Shown piece by piece: positions 26,843 to 34,892 of a stretch of DNA of 64,000 bases (positions are counted from its first letter, which is position 1; the number at the start of each line of letters is the position of its first letter). This stretch comes from Paenibacillus daejeonensis DSM 15491 (lineage in GTDB: Bacteria > Bacillota > Bacilli > Paenibacillales > Paenibacillaceae): positions 446,635 to 510,634 of the forward strand of contig NZ_KB899661.1 in assembly GCF_000378385.1 (NCBI RefSeq). The letters run 5' to 3'. The translations under genes and the position numbers were made by a program. Under the pieces are notes generated by a model. That model was not told where the DNA came from, did not search any database, and saw nothing but the letters and a program-made list of their open reading frames with translations.

Positions 26843-27721
26843 TTATCCCTTGACCGCGCCGATCATGACACCCTTCACAAAATGCCGCTGCAGGAACGGA
26901 TAGACGGCCATCATTGGCAGCACCATGATGATAATGGCGGCCGCGTTGACCATCTCCGGTGTCAGCATAATCTGCTCCGAAGAGCCGGAGGCGGCGTTCA
27001 TCTGTGAGAGCATCGTCTGGCTCTGAATCATCTGTTGCACGAGCACGGCGAGATTGAACTTGGCGGGCTCGTTGATGAACATCAGTACGTTGAAAAACGC
27101 ATTCCAATAGCCGACGCCATAGAACAGAGCAAGCGTGGCCAGAACCGGCGTCGACAATGGCAGCACGATGCGAAGCAGATAGCGCCACTCGCCGCAGCCG
27201 TCAATCCTTGAGGCCTCGTCGACCTCGGTTGGGATATTCTCCATGAAGGTGCGCAGCACCAGCAGGTTGAAGACGCTGACCAGACCAGGCAGCCACAGGG
27301 ACCAATAGGTATTGATCAACTCCAGGCTGCGAATCGTCAGATACGTCGGGATGAGACCCCCGCCGAATAGCATTGTGAAGACGATGCCAAACGTATACGT
27401 CCGTCGCCCGATAAAGTACGACCGCGTCAGCGGATATGCCGCCAGAATCGTAAACAGCATACTGAAGATAACGCCGAATACCGTAATCTGTACACTATTC
27501 AGGAAGGAGCGCATAATCGGCGTGCCTTCGATTAGCTGCTTGTAAGCATCCAGCGAGAAGCCGATTGGATAAAACGTGACGTGCCCCGAAGCGACCGCCT
27601 GCAGCGAGCTGGAGGACACCGACGCGATATGCACCAGCGGCAGCAGACAGAGCAGACCGGCCACGGCGAGCACGAGATACACCGCCAGCAGATAGATTTT
27701 TTCGCCGAAAGACGGTTTCAT
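26843..27721 (-). CDS. Carbohydrate ABC transporter permease (LplC/YtcP-like)
   Basis: 292 residues with six membrane segments and the inner-membrane permease EAA-type loop (EVDEASRIDGCGEWRYLLRIVLPLSTPVLA). The start at 27721 has GAGGAGG 5 bases upstream; five more in-frame codons upstream lack a site. It pairs with the permease gene just upstream to form the channel. Neighbours and order (permease, permease, binding protein) match the lpl type of transporter. Confidence 0.93.
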   Translation of the reverse strand: MKPSFGEKIYLLAVYLVLAVAGLLCLLPLVHIASVSSSSLQAVASGHVTFYPIGFSLDAYKQLIEGTPIMRSFLNSVQITVFGVIFSMLFTILAAYPLTRSYFIGRRTYTFGIVFTMLFGGGLIPTYLTIRSLELINTYWSLWLPGLVSVFNLLVLRTFMENIPTEVDEASRIDGCGEWRYLLRIVLPLSTPVLATLALFYGVGYWNAFFNVLMFINEPAKFNLAVLVQQMIQSQTMLSQMNAASGSSEQIMLTPEMVNAAAIIIMVLPMMAVYPFLQRHFVKGVMIGAVKG

Positions 27722-27772
27722 GTTAGCCCTCCTCAAAGTTTTCCGAAGGAAAACTACTTCGTAAGCATCGGC

Positions 27773-28666
27773 TTACCATAGTCCGTTGCCGTATCTTCTT
27801 GCAATCCCGTTGGCGATCAGGACGAGAATGAGACTGACCAGAGATTCGAATAATCCCAAGGCAGCGGTCAAGCTGAATTGCGAGCCCATCAGCCCAATCT
27901 TGTAAATGTACGTACTAATGACCTCCGAAATATTCGACACCGTCGAATTTTGCAGCATGTAGACCTGATCGAAGCCAACCTCCATCACCCGCCCCATGGA
28001 CAAGATGAACATCAGGACAATCGTCAGCCGCAGTCCCGGCAGCGTCACATGCCAGATCTGCCGCCACCGTGAGGCGCCGTCCATGCTGGCCGCTTCATAC
28101 AGTGTCGTATCGATGCTGGTCAGGGCAGCCAGGTAGATGATCGCGCTGAAGCCCGCTTCCTTCCAGATGCCCGAGCCAACGAAGATCGCGAGCCATGAGC
28201 CTTCCCGGTACAGGAAAGGGTAGGTCGAGCCCGTGAGGCTTTCCCAGACCCCGCTGACCAGGCCGTTCTGCTGGGAGAAGACTGTGATGACGATTCCGCT
28301 TACAATGATCCACGAAAAAAAATGCGGCAGATAGACAAGCGTCTGCACCACCTTTTTGAACCACATGCGCCGAACCTCATTTAACATAATCGCCAACATA
28401 ATTGGGAACGGAAACCCGACGAAGATACTCAGCAGACTGATCACTAGCGTGTTGCGGATAATCTGCAATGTCGTCGGCGTGCTGAACAACAGCTTGAAGT
28501 TATCCCAACCGACCCAAGGACTATGCAGGATCCCATCGGCAAAATTGTACTTCTTGAAGGCGATGACCGCACCGAACATGGGCACATACTTGAACAGTAT
28601 AAAGAAAATGATCACGGGCACGAACATCATGTATAGAGGAATATTGCGTCTCCATAGCCGGATCAT
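27773..28666 (-). CDS. Carbohydrate ABC transporter permease (LplB/YteP-like)
   Basis: 297 residues, six membrane segments; starts with MIRLWRRNIPLYMMFVPVIIFF and contains the EAA loop YEAASMDGASRWRQIWHVTLPGL, as expected for the first permease of an lpl-type importer. The ATG at 28666 is preceded by GAGGGGGTG; the longer frame to 28762 has no site. First gene of the leftward operon permease-permease-lipoprotein-glycosidase. Confidence 0.93.
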   Translation of the reverse strand: MIRLWRRNIPLYMMFVPVIIFFILFKYVPMFGAVIAFKKYNFADGILHSPWVGWDNFKLLFSTPTTLQIIRNTLVISLLSIFVGFPFPIMLAIMLNEVRRMWFKKVVQTLVYLPHFFSWIIVSGIVITVFSQQNGLVSGVWESLTGSTYPFLYREGSWLAIFVGSGIWKEAGFSAIIYLAALTSIDTTLYEAASMDGASRWRQIWHVTLPGLRLTIVLMFILSMGRVMEVGFDQVYMLQNSTVSNISEVISTYIYKIGLMGSQFSLTAALGLFESLVSLILVLIANGIARRYGNGLW

Positions 28667-28733
28667 AGGTTCACCCCCTCCCTGCCTGTCTTCGGCTCTT
28701 GATTTGCTGCAGCAATCCTCTGAACCTTCCTTG

Positions 28734-28762
28734 ACTATAGGCCGGGAAGCGGTGGCGGGCAA
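28734..28762 (-). promoter_or_regulatory. Candidate promoter of the sugar transporter operon
   Basis: Minus strand -35 TTGCCC (28762-28757), 17-bp spacer, -10 TATAGT (28739-28734), 68 bases before the permease start. A perfect dyad ACAGGA-GAT-TCCTGT lies further upstream at 28821-28835 and could be a regulator site. Confidence 0.45.
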
Positions 28763-28858
28763 TGTTCATTTTTCCTCGCGCTTAACATCTTGGTCGAAGG
28801 CTTGTCATAGAGCGGCTGAAACAGGAGATTCCTGTGAGATGCGAAGGCGGACGACAAT

Positions 28859-28914
28859 GTAAAGGGGCTGTCCAAAACGTCAGTGAAAGCTGATCGGTGG
28901 ACGGCTCCTTTACA
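28859..28914. repeat. Long imperfect hairpin in the transporter/AraC intergenic region
   Basis: TGTAAAGGGGCTGTCC (28859-28874) pairs with GGACGGCTCCTTTACA (28899-28914) with two G-U type changes. It lacks a clear T-tract, so it may be a weak terminator or a repeat end. Confidence 0.5.
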
Positions 28915-28929
28915 AAATCACTTCTGCTC

Positions 28930-29250
28930 TAATGGCCACCTGCGCAGTTATTTCAGCGAAAGTAAACGTCATGGTGTCCGTTAGAGCAGAGGAGGGTGGT
29001 TGTCCAGCCGCCGACCTACTGCTAGGCATCGCCTATCCTACGCGTTCTCGCTGCCCTCCCGGCTAACGGCCATATATACGCTTATTTGCCCTGAAAAGGT
29101 AGCTCATCATTTCTAACGGCCATATATGCGCCTATTGTGGCCAAACAGACCGCTGGAGCCTCGAAAACCCTCCAATAACTGCGCTGGTGGCCGTTAGAAT
29201 TCACAGTGATTCGATTTGGGCGAAATAGCGGCTGTGGTGTCCGTTAGAGC
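28930..29250. repeat. Cluster of dispersed intergenic repeat units (GGCCGTTAG family)
   Basis: The gap 28763-29409 holds no gene. It contains repeated elements: GTGTCCGTTAGAGC twice (near 28974 and 29237), TAACGGCCATATAT-R-CGC twice (near 29062 and 29118), and AATAACTGCGCTGGTGGCCG at 29174. The part 29174-29250 closely matches 57440-57518 elsewhere in the window. Units occur in both orientations, a typical pattern for non-coding repeats in Paenibacillus genomes. Confidence 0.75.
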
Positions 29251-29279
29251 TCCAGCGCGTTCGTTTCGTTGATTTTCAA

Positions 29280-29331
29280 AACAAAAAGGCTGGACGGCAA
29301 ACCTAACGGTTTCTCGCCCAACCTTTTTGTT
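29280..29331. terminator. Terminator of the AraC regulator gene
   Basis: ACAAAAAGGCTGG (from 29280) pairs with CCAACCTTTTTGT (to 29329) around an inner stem; on the minus strand it ends GCCTTTTTGTTTT. It lies 80 bases beyond the araC-family stop. Confidence 0.65.
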
Positions 29332-29409
29332 TGGGGACTTATAGGATAACCCCGTTGCTGGGCTTCCCTCTGCGCGGATGAAACAAAGCAATATGCAATT
29401 TTCCCATCG

Positions 29410-31656
29410 TTAACTTGACGGTATATCGGTATCCCCGGGATACTTGCGGTACTCGCCGGGCGTGGTACCGGTGAGTTTCTTGAACGAGCGGATGAAGGAA
29501 ATGACCTGCGTATACCCCACCTGCTCGCTGATCTCCTGCACAGGCAGCTCCGTCTCGCGCAACAGCCGCTTGGCCTCCGTCATCCGCAGCTCCATGACGA
29601 AGTCCACGAAACGCTCGCCAGTCGCCGCCTTGAACAGCTTGCTGACGAGGCGTGGCGACAGACCGAAGCGGTCGCTAAGATGATCCAGGGAAATATCCGT
29701 GTTGCGGAAGTGCTCCCGTAGATACGACTCGATCTCTCGCGCCGGTGTCGATTCGGGTTGACGATGATGCCAGGCCTGCAAGGCCTCCGCCAGCTGTTGC
29801 AGCAGGCTCGCCAGCCCGCTCTGCATGTCTTCGATCAGCTCTTTCTCCACGATGCTTGGCAGCGCGTGCCGATGGAACGGCTCTGCCCATGCCGTCATCA
29901 TGTCCTCCGGCATCTCGTTCATGTCTTTCTGGATCGCGTAGAAGATGTACTGAACCACCTCCAGGGTCTGCTCGCGGGACAGCTCATCCTTCCGGATGTC
30001 CTGGAACAACCTGTCCAAGGTGTCGCGCCAGGCGTCATCGGCCGCCCGGAGCTGCCGCACCGTCTGCCTTGCCGTATGAAGATGCGTGTACAGATCGCCT
30101 TGCACCCGCAGCTTCCAGTCTGACGCTGCATAGATACGGTTATACCCGTGCAGCGTGCGGTATTGTCCAGCCTGCATCGCATCCCTGTAGGATTGATGGA
30201 TATCCTCGATCGAGCGCACCGTCGTACCCACATACAGCGAGACCGTGAATTGGAGATTGCTGCTGACCCACGATTTCAGTTGAGAGGCAAGGTCGAGCAC
30301 CTTTGATCCTTGAGCGGGATCGTCGAAATAAAGGATCGACAGCAGCCGGTCCGCATCCTTCCACTCCGACCATACCGACCAGCCCTGCCCCCGGCTCATC
30401 TCCTCCAGTACGCCCTGCACTACGAACTTAAATAGCAGCTGATCCCGCTTGTTGTACTCGCCGCTGAATTGCTCCCGGTTATCCAGCACCGTAACCAGTA
30501 CAATCATAGGCGAGTCATACGGCGGGATCTCCAGCTCGGCCGCCTCGCGATCCCACTCTTCCTCCGTCAGCGACAGATGACCGGCGATTAGCTCATTGAA
30601 CCAGTACCGTTTGCGAATCATCAGATCGTCCTGGTGCTTGGCTTCGTATTCGTTGGACTTCTCCATCATGTTGTCCAGCGCCAGCGAGATGAACTGAAAC
30701 TCGTTATGATCGTCCCGGCGCCCGAGCTGGAAGCTGCGCTTCAGGGCATAACGATCGATTCGCATCATGATCTCTTCAATCGGTTTGTAGTGGCGATGAG
30801 TCACGTAAGTTAGTGCTACGATACTGAGCAGCAAGGCGATCAGCGCCGGCAGCGTCCAGCCATTCAGGAACACCGACATCAGCTGCTGCTCCGATTGGGC
30901 GATCCCGACCGTCAGGTGCCACCCCGTGTAGGCTGATGTCACCGTGCTGATCCCCCAGGCGGCACGCGGCGGTGTCTCCTCCTGATATAAGACCGTCGAC
31001 TGGTCGGCAGTGGTTAACTCCAGGAAGCCCGCCGTGTCGGCATTAGCCGCACGCAGTGCTCTTTCAATCGCAGACAGCTGAACATTCACTACGACCAGCC
31101 CCTTGGGGACAGCCGACGTGATAGGCACTCGCTTCACCAGCGAGATCACCGTCACTGGTGCATCCGCCGGATACAGCCGATACGGCCGTGGCGCCGACCA
31201 GCCGTAGCTGTCCTCCTGCTCCTCCACGGCGGCTCCGAGAAACGCCTCGTCCGCGAACGCATCACCCGGCTTGAACAGCCCGGAGCTCGACACCACCTCG
31301 CCACTGGTTGACTTGTACAGGTAGACATCGCCGGTGAAGGGGAACAGCGCCCGCATGTCTGTCAATCGCTCCGTCAGCTCGTACATCGTATATGGCGGTA
31401 CTGTACCAGGTGTGTGCAGGTAATCCCCCAGTTGCTCGTCCGCCAGCATCTGCTGGATCACCAGTTCCTCTGTCGACTTGATCGCCGACTCCAGTACACT
31501 CATCACATGGGTCGCAAACAGCCCGTTCGTATTCTGAATCCGCACCTTCGTCTCCGCCGTCCATTTCCCATAGAAGAACAGAATCAGCAGCAGCACCAGC
31601 ACGAATAGGATCGGTGTATACGACAGCAGCAGACGATAAAACCATTTTCTCTTCAT
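29410..31656 (-). CDS. Membrane-bound AraC-family sensor-regulator of the sugar cluster
   Basis: 748 residues. Membrane segment 1 (LLLSYTPILFVLVLLLILFF), an extracellular sensor region of about 240 residues, membrane segment 2 (LPALIALLLSIVALTYVTHRHY), a cytoplasmic linker, and a C-terminal AraC HTH pair (about 640-740: IESYLREHFRNTDISLDHL ... VQEISEQVGYTQVISFIRSF). This one-protein sensing and DNA-binding layout is common in Paenibacillus next to lpl-type transporters. ATG 31656 with GAGAGGG is chosen; 38 further open codons upstream look non-coding. It probably senses the outside sugar and switches on the operon starting at 28666. Confidence 0.9.
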   Translation of the reverse strand: MKRKWFYRLLLSYTPILFVLVLLLILFFYGKWTAETKVRIQNTNGLFATHVMSVLESAIKSTEELVIQQMLADEQLGDYLHTPGTVPPYTMYELTERLTDMRALFPFTGDVYLYKSTSGEVVSSSGLFKPGDAFADEAFLGAAVEEQEDSYGWSAPRPYRLYPADAPVTVISLVKRVPITSAVPKGLVVVNVQLSAIERALRAANADTAGFLELTTADQSTVLYQEETPPRAAWGISTVTSAYTGWHLTVGIAQSEQQLMSVFLNGWTLPALIALLLSIVALTYVTHRHYKPIEEIMMRIDRYALKRSFQLGRRDDHNEFQFISLALDNMMEKSNEYEAKHQDDLMIRKRYWFNELIAGHLSLTEEEWDREAAELEIPPYDSPMIVLVTVLDNREQFSGEYNKRDQLLFKFVVQGVLEEMSRGQGWSVWSEWKDADRLLSILYFDDPAQGSKVLDLASQLKSWVSSNLQFTVSLYVGTTVRSIEDIHQSYRDAMQAGQYRTLHGYNRIYAASDWKLRVQGDLYTHLHTARQTVRQLRAADDAWRDTLDRLFQDIRKDELSREQTLEVVQYIFYAIQKDMNEMPEDMMTAWAEPFHRHALPSIVEKELIEDMQSGLASLLQQLAEALQAWHHRQPESTPAREIESYLREHFRNTDISLDHLSDRFGLSPRLVSKLFKAATGERFVDFVMELRMTEAKRLLRETELPVQEISEQVGYTQVISFIRSFKKLTGTTPGEYRKYPGDTDIPSS

Positions 31657-31842
31657 GAAGGACCCTCTCTCTATGGTTGCGCTTCCTTGTTCTTCGACAA
31701 AGTAGGGGGGTTGGCCTGCTGGGAGAATAAACGTACCGCCCACTATAACGTTTGGAGACCTTGAGATCAATATACATTTTTCCCCGGATATACCCGAGGG
31801 GCTCTGACCTCCTCCTGACTGCTGTCATCGTGGAATGAACAT

Positions 31843-31875
31843 AAAAAATAGGCCAACCCGTTACTGGCTGACCTA
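31843..31875 (-). terminator. Terminator of the APH-family kinase gene
   Basis: Minus strand AGGTCAGCC-loop-GGTTGGCCT (G-U pairs) followed by ATTTTTT. It starts at the stop codon of the gene. Confidence 0.75.
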
Positions 31876-32673
31876 CATCCAATCATTATGATGATCGGTT
31901 ACAAATCGGATCTCGCTCTCATAGTGAGCCAAGTGTCCCTCATCCACTAATTTTTGAAAAGCAAAATTTCCTTCGGCGGCCCCATTTCGTAACGTATCGC
32001 ACATGGTCGTCAACCGCCGGATAATCCATTCATGCAGTTCATTAGGGACGGGGATGCCATACGATTCGAAAAACAAATGGATTCGTCGTCGGCGCTCCTC
32101 AGCGTGTAAATCGGTTCGATATGCACCCGTTTTTCCTGAAATAAGATCAGGTGAGAAGCTTGCAAGGGGAACCGATGTATAGAGGGTATATGCAATGTCC
32201 CACATCCGTGGACCCGGTCCAGCCATGTCAAAATCGATCAGCGCTACAGGGGCTCCCTTTTGGAATACCACATTGTACAACGCCGCATCATTATGACAGA
32301 TTACTTCGTGCTCACGATCATCGGCGTAACTCAGCTGCCATTTGCCCTGTGTCAGGAGAGTAGAACCTGCAGTGGCATCATGGAATCGGCGTAGCAGACG
32401 TGCTAAACCAACCAGCGTCTCATCCGACCACATATAAGGCTCAACCTCAGGATAGTCATTACCCGGGACTTCTCCTGCAAGGTATGTCAATATCTCACGA
32501 TCTGAATCATCGACGCCGAGAAATCTTGGTGCCCCCTCGAAGCCTTGCTGCTCTAGATGTGTAAGCAGCTCATGAACACACGGACTCCAGTAACCCGTCG
32601 GTCGCAGAACCGTATTTTCCTTACGGACAATGTGATTTACATTTCCGCCTGTTAACACTTCTTCTTGCGACAT
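31873..32673 (-). CDS. APH-family phosphotransferase (kinase) 1
   Basis: 266 residues. The kinase core typical of aminoglycoside phosphotransferase/choline kinase-like enzymes is present: catalytic loop CHNDAALYNVVF (HxDxxxxN) and Mg-binding IDFDMAGPGPRMWDIAY. N-terminal RKENTVLRPTGYWSPCVHELLTHLE is the usual start of a group annotated as phosphotransferase enzyme family, whose substrates are often not antibiotics. GAGGGTGAT precedes the ATG. Monocistronic with terminator. Resistance function cannot be claimed. Confidence 0.88.
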   Translation of the reverse strand: MSQEEVLTGGNVNHIVRKENTVLRPTGYWSPCVHELLTHLEQQGFEGAPRFLGVDDSDREILTYLAGEVPGNDYPEVEPYMWSDETLVGLARLLRRFHDATAGSTLLTQGKWQLSYADDREHEVICHNDAALYNVVFQKGAPVALIDFDMAGPGPRMWDIAYTLYTSVPLASFSPDLISGKTGAYRTDLHAEERRRRIHLFFESYGIPVPNELHEWIIRRLTTMCDTLRNGAAEGNFAFQKLVDEGHLAHYESEIRFVTDHHNDWM

Positions 32674-32713
32674 TAGGTATCACCCTCTATAAAAATCATT
32701 AGTCATCTTGTAT

Positions 32714-33106
32714 TTATGTCTCCGGTTGAAACAGGTCAAATGGATTACCGTACAAATCTTCAAAGCCGACTCCTCTACCTCCTGGAACAGTCGATGGTTC
32801 TCCGTGAAATAAAACACCGCGCGCTTTCATTTCTGTGTAGTCTCTTTCTATATCATCTGTTTCAAACATGACCAAGACCTGATTGGCGCTCTGTTTACCT
32901 ATCAACGCTATCTGGTCTGGTGTGTCGGCTTTTACCAATTCGAATACAGTCTCATTACCCTCTCTCGGAGCAACCGCCACATATCGAGATCCCGGACCAA
33001 ATTCGATATCCGCGCAAACCACAAAACCGAGTCTTTCCGTATAAAATTGTTTGGCTTCTTGCTGGTCGTTCACTAGAATTGTAAACTGAGCTGCTTTAAC
33101 GATCAT
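32714..33106 (-). CDS. VOC-family (glyoxalase/bleomycin-resistance fold) protein
   Basis: 130 residues with two beta-alpha-beta-beta-beta halves: AAQFTILVNDQQEAKQFYTERLGF and LVMFETDDIERDYTEMKARGV, ending GVGFEDLYGNPFDLFQP, which supplies the conserved metal-ligand-type Glu position. Start 33106 has AAGGGGA 8 bases upstream; nine more open codons are unlikely. Members range from glyoxalases to dioxygenases and antibiotic-binding proteins; none can be chosen here. It is divergent from the tetR-SDR pair. Confidence 0.9.
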   Translation of the reverse strand: MIVKAAQFTILVNDQQEAKQFYTERLGFVVCADIEFGPGSRYVAVAPREGNETVFELVKADTPDQIALIGKQSANQVLVMFETDDIERDYTEMKARGVLFHGEPSTVPGGRGVGFEDLYGNPFDLFQPET

Positions 33107-33231
33107 ATCTCTGTTCCCCTTTACTTTAACCATTTTGTCTTCGCACTGCCATGTTTAAATTATAGAGGATCAAAATTAGACGCATTCTTATCAATTGCGA
33201 ACTTCTTTGAGAATCCATGACAAAATAATTC

Positions 33232-33260
33232 TTTACTGATCGTTCTCAATTTGATAAGAT
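33232..33260 (+). promoter_or_regulatory. Promoter-operator copy A
   Basis: -35 TTTACT (33232-33237), 17-bp spacer starting GATCGTTCTC, -10 TAAGAT (33255-33260). Nearly the same block recurs at 33405-33433. The sequence 33107-33453 holds no clear gene, only these sites and a possible 43-codon leader frame from 33339. Confidence 0.6.
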
Positions 33261-33296
33261 GTGTTTGTAAGTCGTTACATCGCTATTACATAATTA

Positions 33297-33308
33297 GAAT
33301 GATCATTC
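33297..33308. promoter_or_regulatory. Palindromic operator GAATGATCATTC
   Basis: A perfect 12-bp palindrome inside TTAGAATGATCATTCCCA; the same context with one change (GAATGATCGTTC) precedes the SDR gene at 34056-34067. Likely a site for the TetR protein encoded at 33454. Confidence 0.6.
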
Positions 33309-33404
33309 CCATTAGAGAGGAGTGAGGCCGATAACCTAATGCTGTCACCCAGAGCATCTCGTGCACGATCACAAGGAGGATATCGTTTCTTCTTTTGCCC
33401 ATTC

Positions 33405-33433
33405 TTTACTGATCGTTCTCGATTTGTTATGAT
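33405..33433 (+). promoter_or_regulatory. Promoter-operator copy B, for the tetR gene
   Basis: -35 TTTACT (33405-33410), 17-bp spacer beginning GATCGTTCTC, -10 TATGAT (33428-33433), 20 bases before the TTG start. The operator-like GATCGTTC lies in the spacer, so bound TetR would exclude polymerase. Confidence 0.65.
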
Positions 33434-33453
33434 GAGCTCTGGAGGGATGACCG

Positions 33454-34032
33454 TTGGCCAGAAGTAAAGAATTTGATGAAAATGTTGTATTGGACAAAGC
33501 CATGAAGCTGTTTTGGGAACAAGGGTATGCCCAGACCTCGATGAACGATCTGGTGGAGCATATGGGCATCCATAGAAGAAGCCTATACGATACATTCACC
33601 GATAAACACACCTTGTATTTGAAAGCCCTTGACCGATTCGGTGAGCGGATTACCGGCCGCTGGGCATCGGGCATCAAAGGCGCCGGCACGGCAGAAGATG
33701 CGATGCGCTTCATATTTGATTTCGTCATCAAGGGTGAGGATGATTCACCGCCGGGATGTTTTTTCGTGAACTCAGCCGTTGAGCTTGCGCATGCCGATAA
33801 AGAAGTAGACGCCAAGACTGTCGATGAGTGCGCTCAAACGGAACGGATCCTGCAAAACGTCGTAACCCGCGGCCAGAAGAGCGGAGAGTTCTCTGAATCC
33901 GGCGATCCCAAGGCGTTAGCAGAGTACCTGTATATCGTCATCACCGGTTTGCGCGTCATGACGCGCACATCGACACCCGAGGATAAATTGTTCCGAATCG
34001 CAGAACAATCCATGCAGATGCTAAAGAGATAA
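33454..34032 (+). CDS. TetR/AcrR family transcriptional regulator
   Basis: 192 residues; HTH in residues 10-50 (VVLDKAMKLFWEQGYAQTSM, DLVEHMGIHRRSLYDTFTDK), then the ligand-binding domain with the PPGCFFVNSAVEL stretch common in regulators of reductase genes. TTG start with GGAGGG 6 bases upstream. It is followed after 57 bp by an SDR gene carrying the same operator-like sequence, so it likely represses itself and the SDR. Confidence 0.92.
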   Translation: MARSKEFDENVVLDKAMKLFWEQGYAQTSMNDLVEHMGIHRRSLYDTFTDKHTLYLKALDRFGERITGRWASGIKGAGTAEDAMRFIFDFVIKGEDDSPPGCFFVNSAVELAHADKEVDAKTVDECAQTERILQNVVTRGQKSGEFSESGDPKALAEYLYIVITGLRVMTRTSTPEDKLFRIAEQSMQMLKR

Positions 34033-34055
34033 ACTAAATTTTTTTGCGCTTATTA

Positions 34056-34067
34056 GAATGATCGTTC
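34056..34067. promoter_or_regulatory. Operator GAATGATCGTTC before the SDR gene
   Basis: Near-palindromic copy of the site at 33297, overlapping a TAGAAT -10-like box (34054-34059); 22 bases before the SDR start. Confidence 0.55.
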
Positions 34068-34089
34068 CCAAATAAAAGGAGGCATAACA

Positions 34090-34800
34090 ATGACGAAGAC
34101 TATCGCATTGATTACTGGAGCAAATAAAGGCATTGGCTATGAAATCGCAAGACAATTAGGCGCGCAAGGCATCACGGTATTAACGGCGGCTCGAACCCAG
34201 TCCGTGGCAGAAGAAACGGCGACTAAACTCGCGTCGGAGGGTATAGATGCAATTGGGGTTGAGCTAGAAGTAACCAATGCAGATCATATTAAGAAGCTAA
34301 CACAGTTCATTGAGAGTACCTATGGACGCCTGGATATTCTGGTCAACAATGCTGGCGTACATCTGGAGAAGGCAGCCTATGAAGGAGACGCGCTAAGAGA
34401 TTCGTTTGAAGTGAACACCTTCGCTCCGTTCTATATCACAGAGTCGCTGCTGCCGCTCCTGCAAAAGAGCGAGGCGGGCAGAATTGTCAACCAAAGCAGT
34501 GGACTGGGATCCATCTCACTTGTTCTAACCAATGAACTGGTCCAGAGTCTGGCCACACCGGCGTACTGCGCATCCAAGGCTGCGCTGAATATGCTAACTG
34601 CCTATTGGTCGACACGTACCAAGGGAACGAATATCCTCGTCAACACGGTACATCCCGGCTCGGTACGAACCGATATGGGCGGCGAACAATCAGAGCTGTC
34701 CGTAGAGGACGGTGCCAAGACCGCTGTGAGGCTGGCAACCCTAAGTGCGGATGGACCCACTGGCGGCTTCTATTATATGGACAGCGAGCTGCCGTGGTAG
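34090..34800 (+). CDS. Short-chain dehydrogenase/reductase (carbonyl-reductase-like)
   Basis: 236 residues. Motifs: GANKGIG (NADPH-type start GxxxGIG), NNAGV, Ser in VNQSSGLGS, YCASK; ends GGFYYMDSELPW. Sequence style ANKGIGYEIARQLGAQG matches carbonyl reductase-like SDRs. AAAGGAGG lies 8 bases before the ATG. It probably reduces a small carbonyl compound under control of the preceding TetR; a terminator follows. Confidence 0.92.
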   Translation: MTKTIALITGANKGIGYEIARQLGAQGITVLTAARTQSVAEETATKLASEGIDAIGVELEVTNADHIKKLTQFIESTYGRLDILVNNAGVHLEKAAYEGDALRDSFEVNTFAPFYITESLLPLLQKSEAGRIVNQSSGLGSISLVLTNELVQSLATPAYCASKAALNMLTAYWSTRTKGTNILVNTVHPGSVRTDMGGEQSELSVEDGAKTAVRLATLSADGPTGGFYYMDSELPW

Positions 34801-34860
34801 ATTGACTGGGGCGCTAGGAGACAAATTTTAACCCCGTACTGTTTATAACGGGAGAATTTT

Positions 34861-34892
34861 AGCCATCCTTTGTGGGATGGCTTCTTTTTTCT
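34861..34892 (+). terminator. Terminator of the SDR gene
   Basis: AGCCATCC (34861-34868) pairs with GGATGGCT (34875-34882), followed by TCTTTTTT. Confidence 0.85.
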
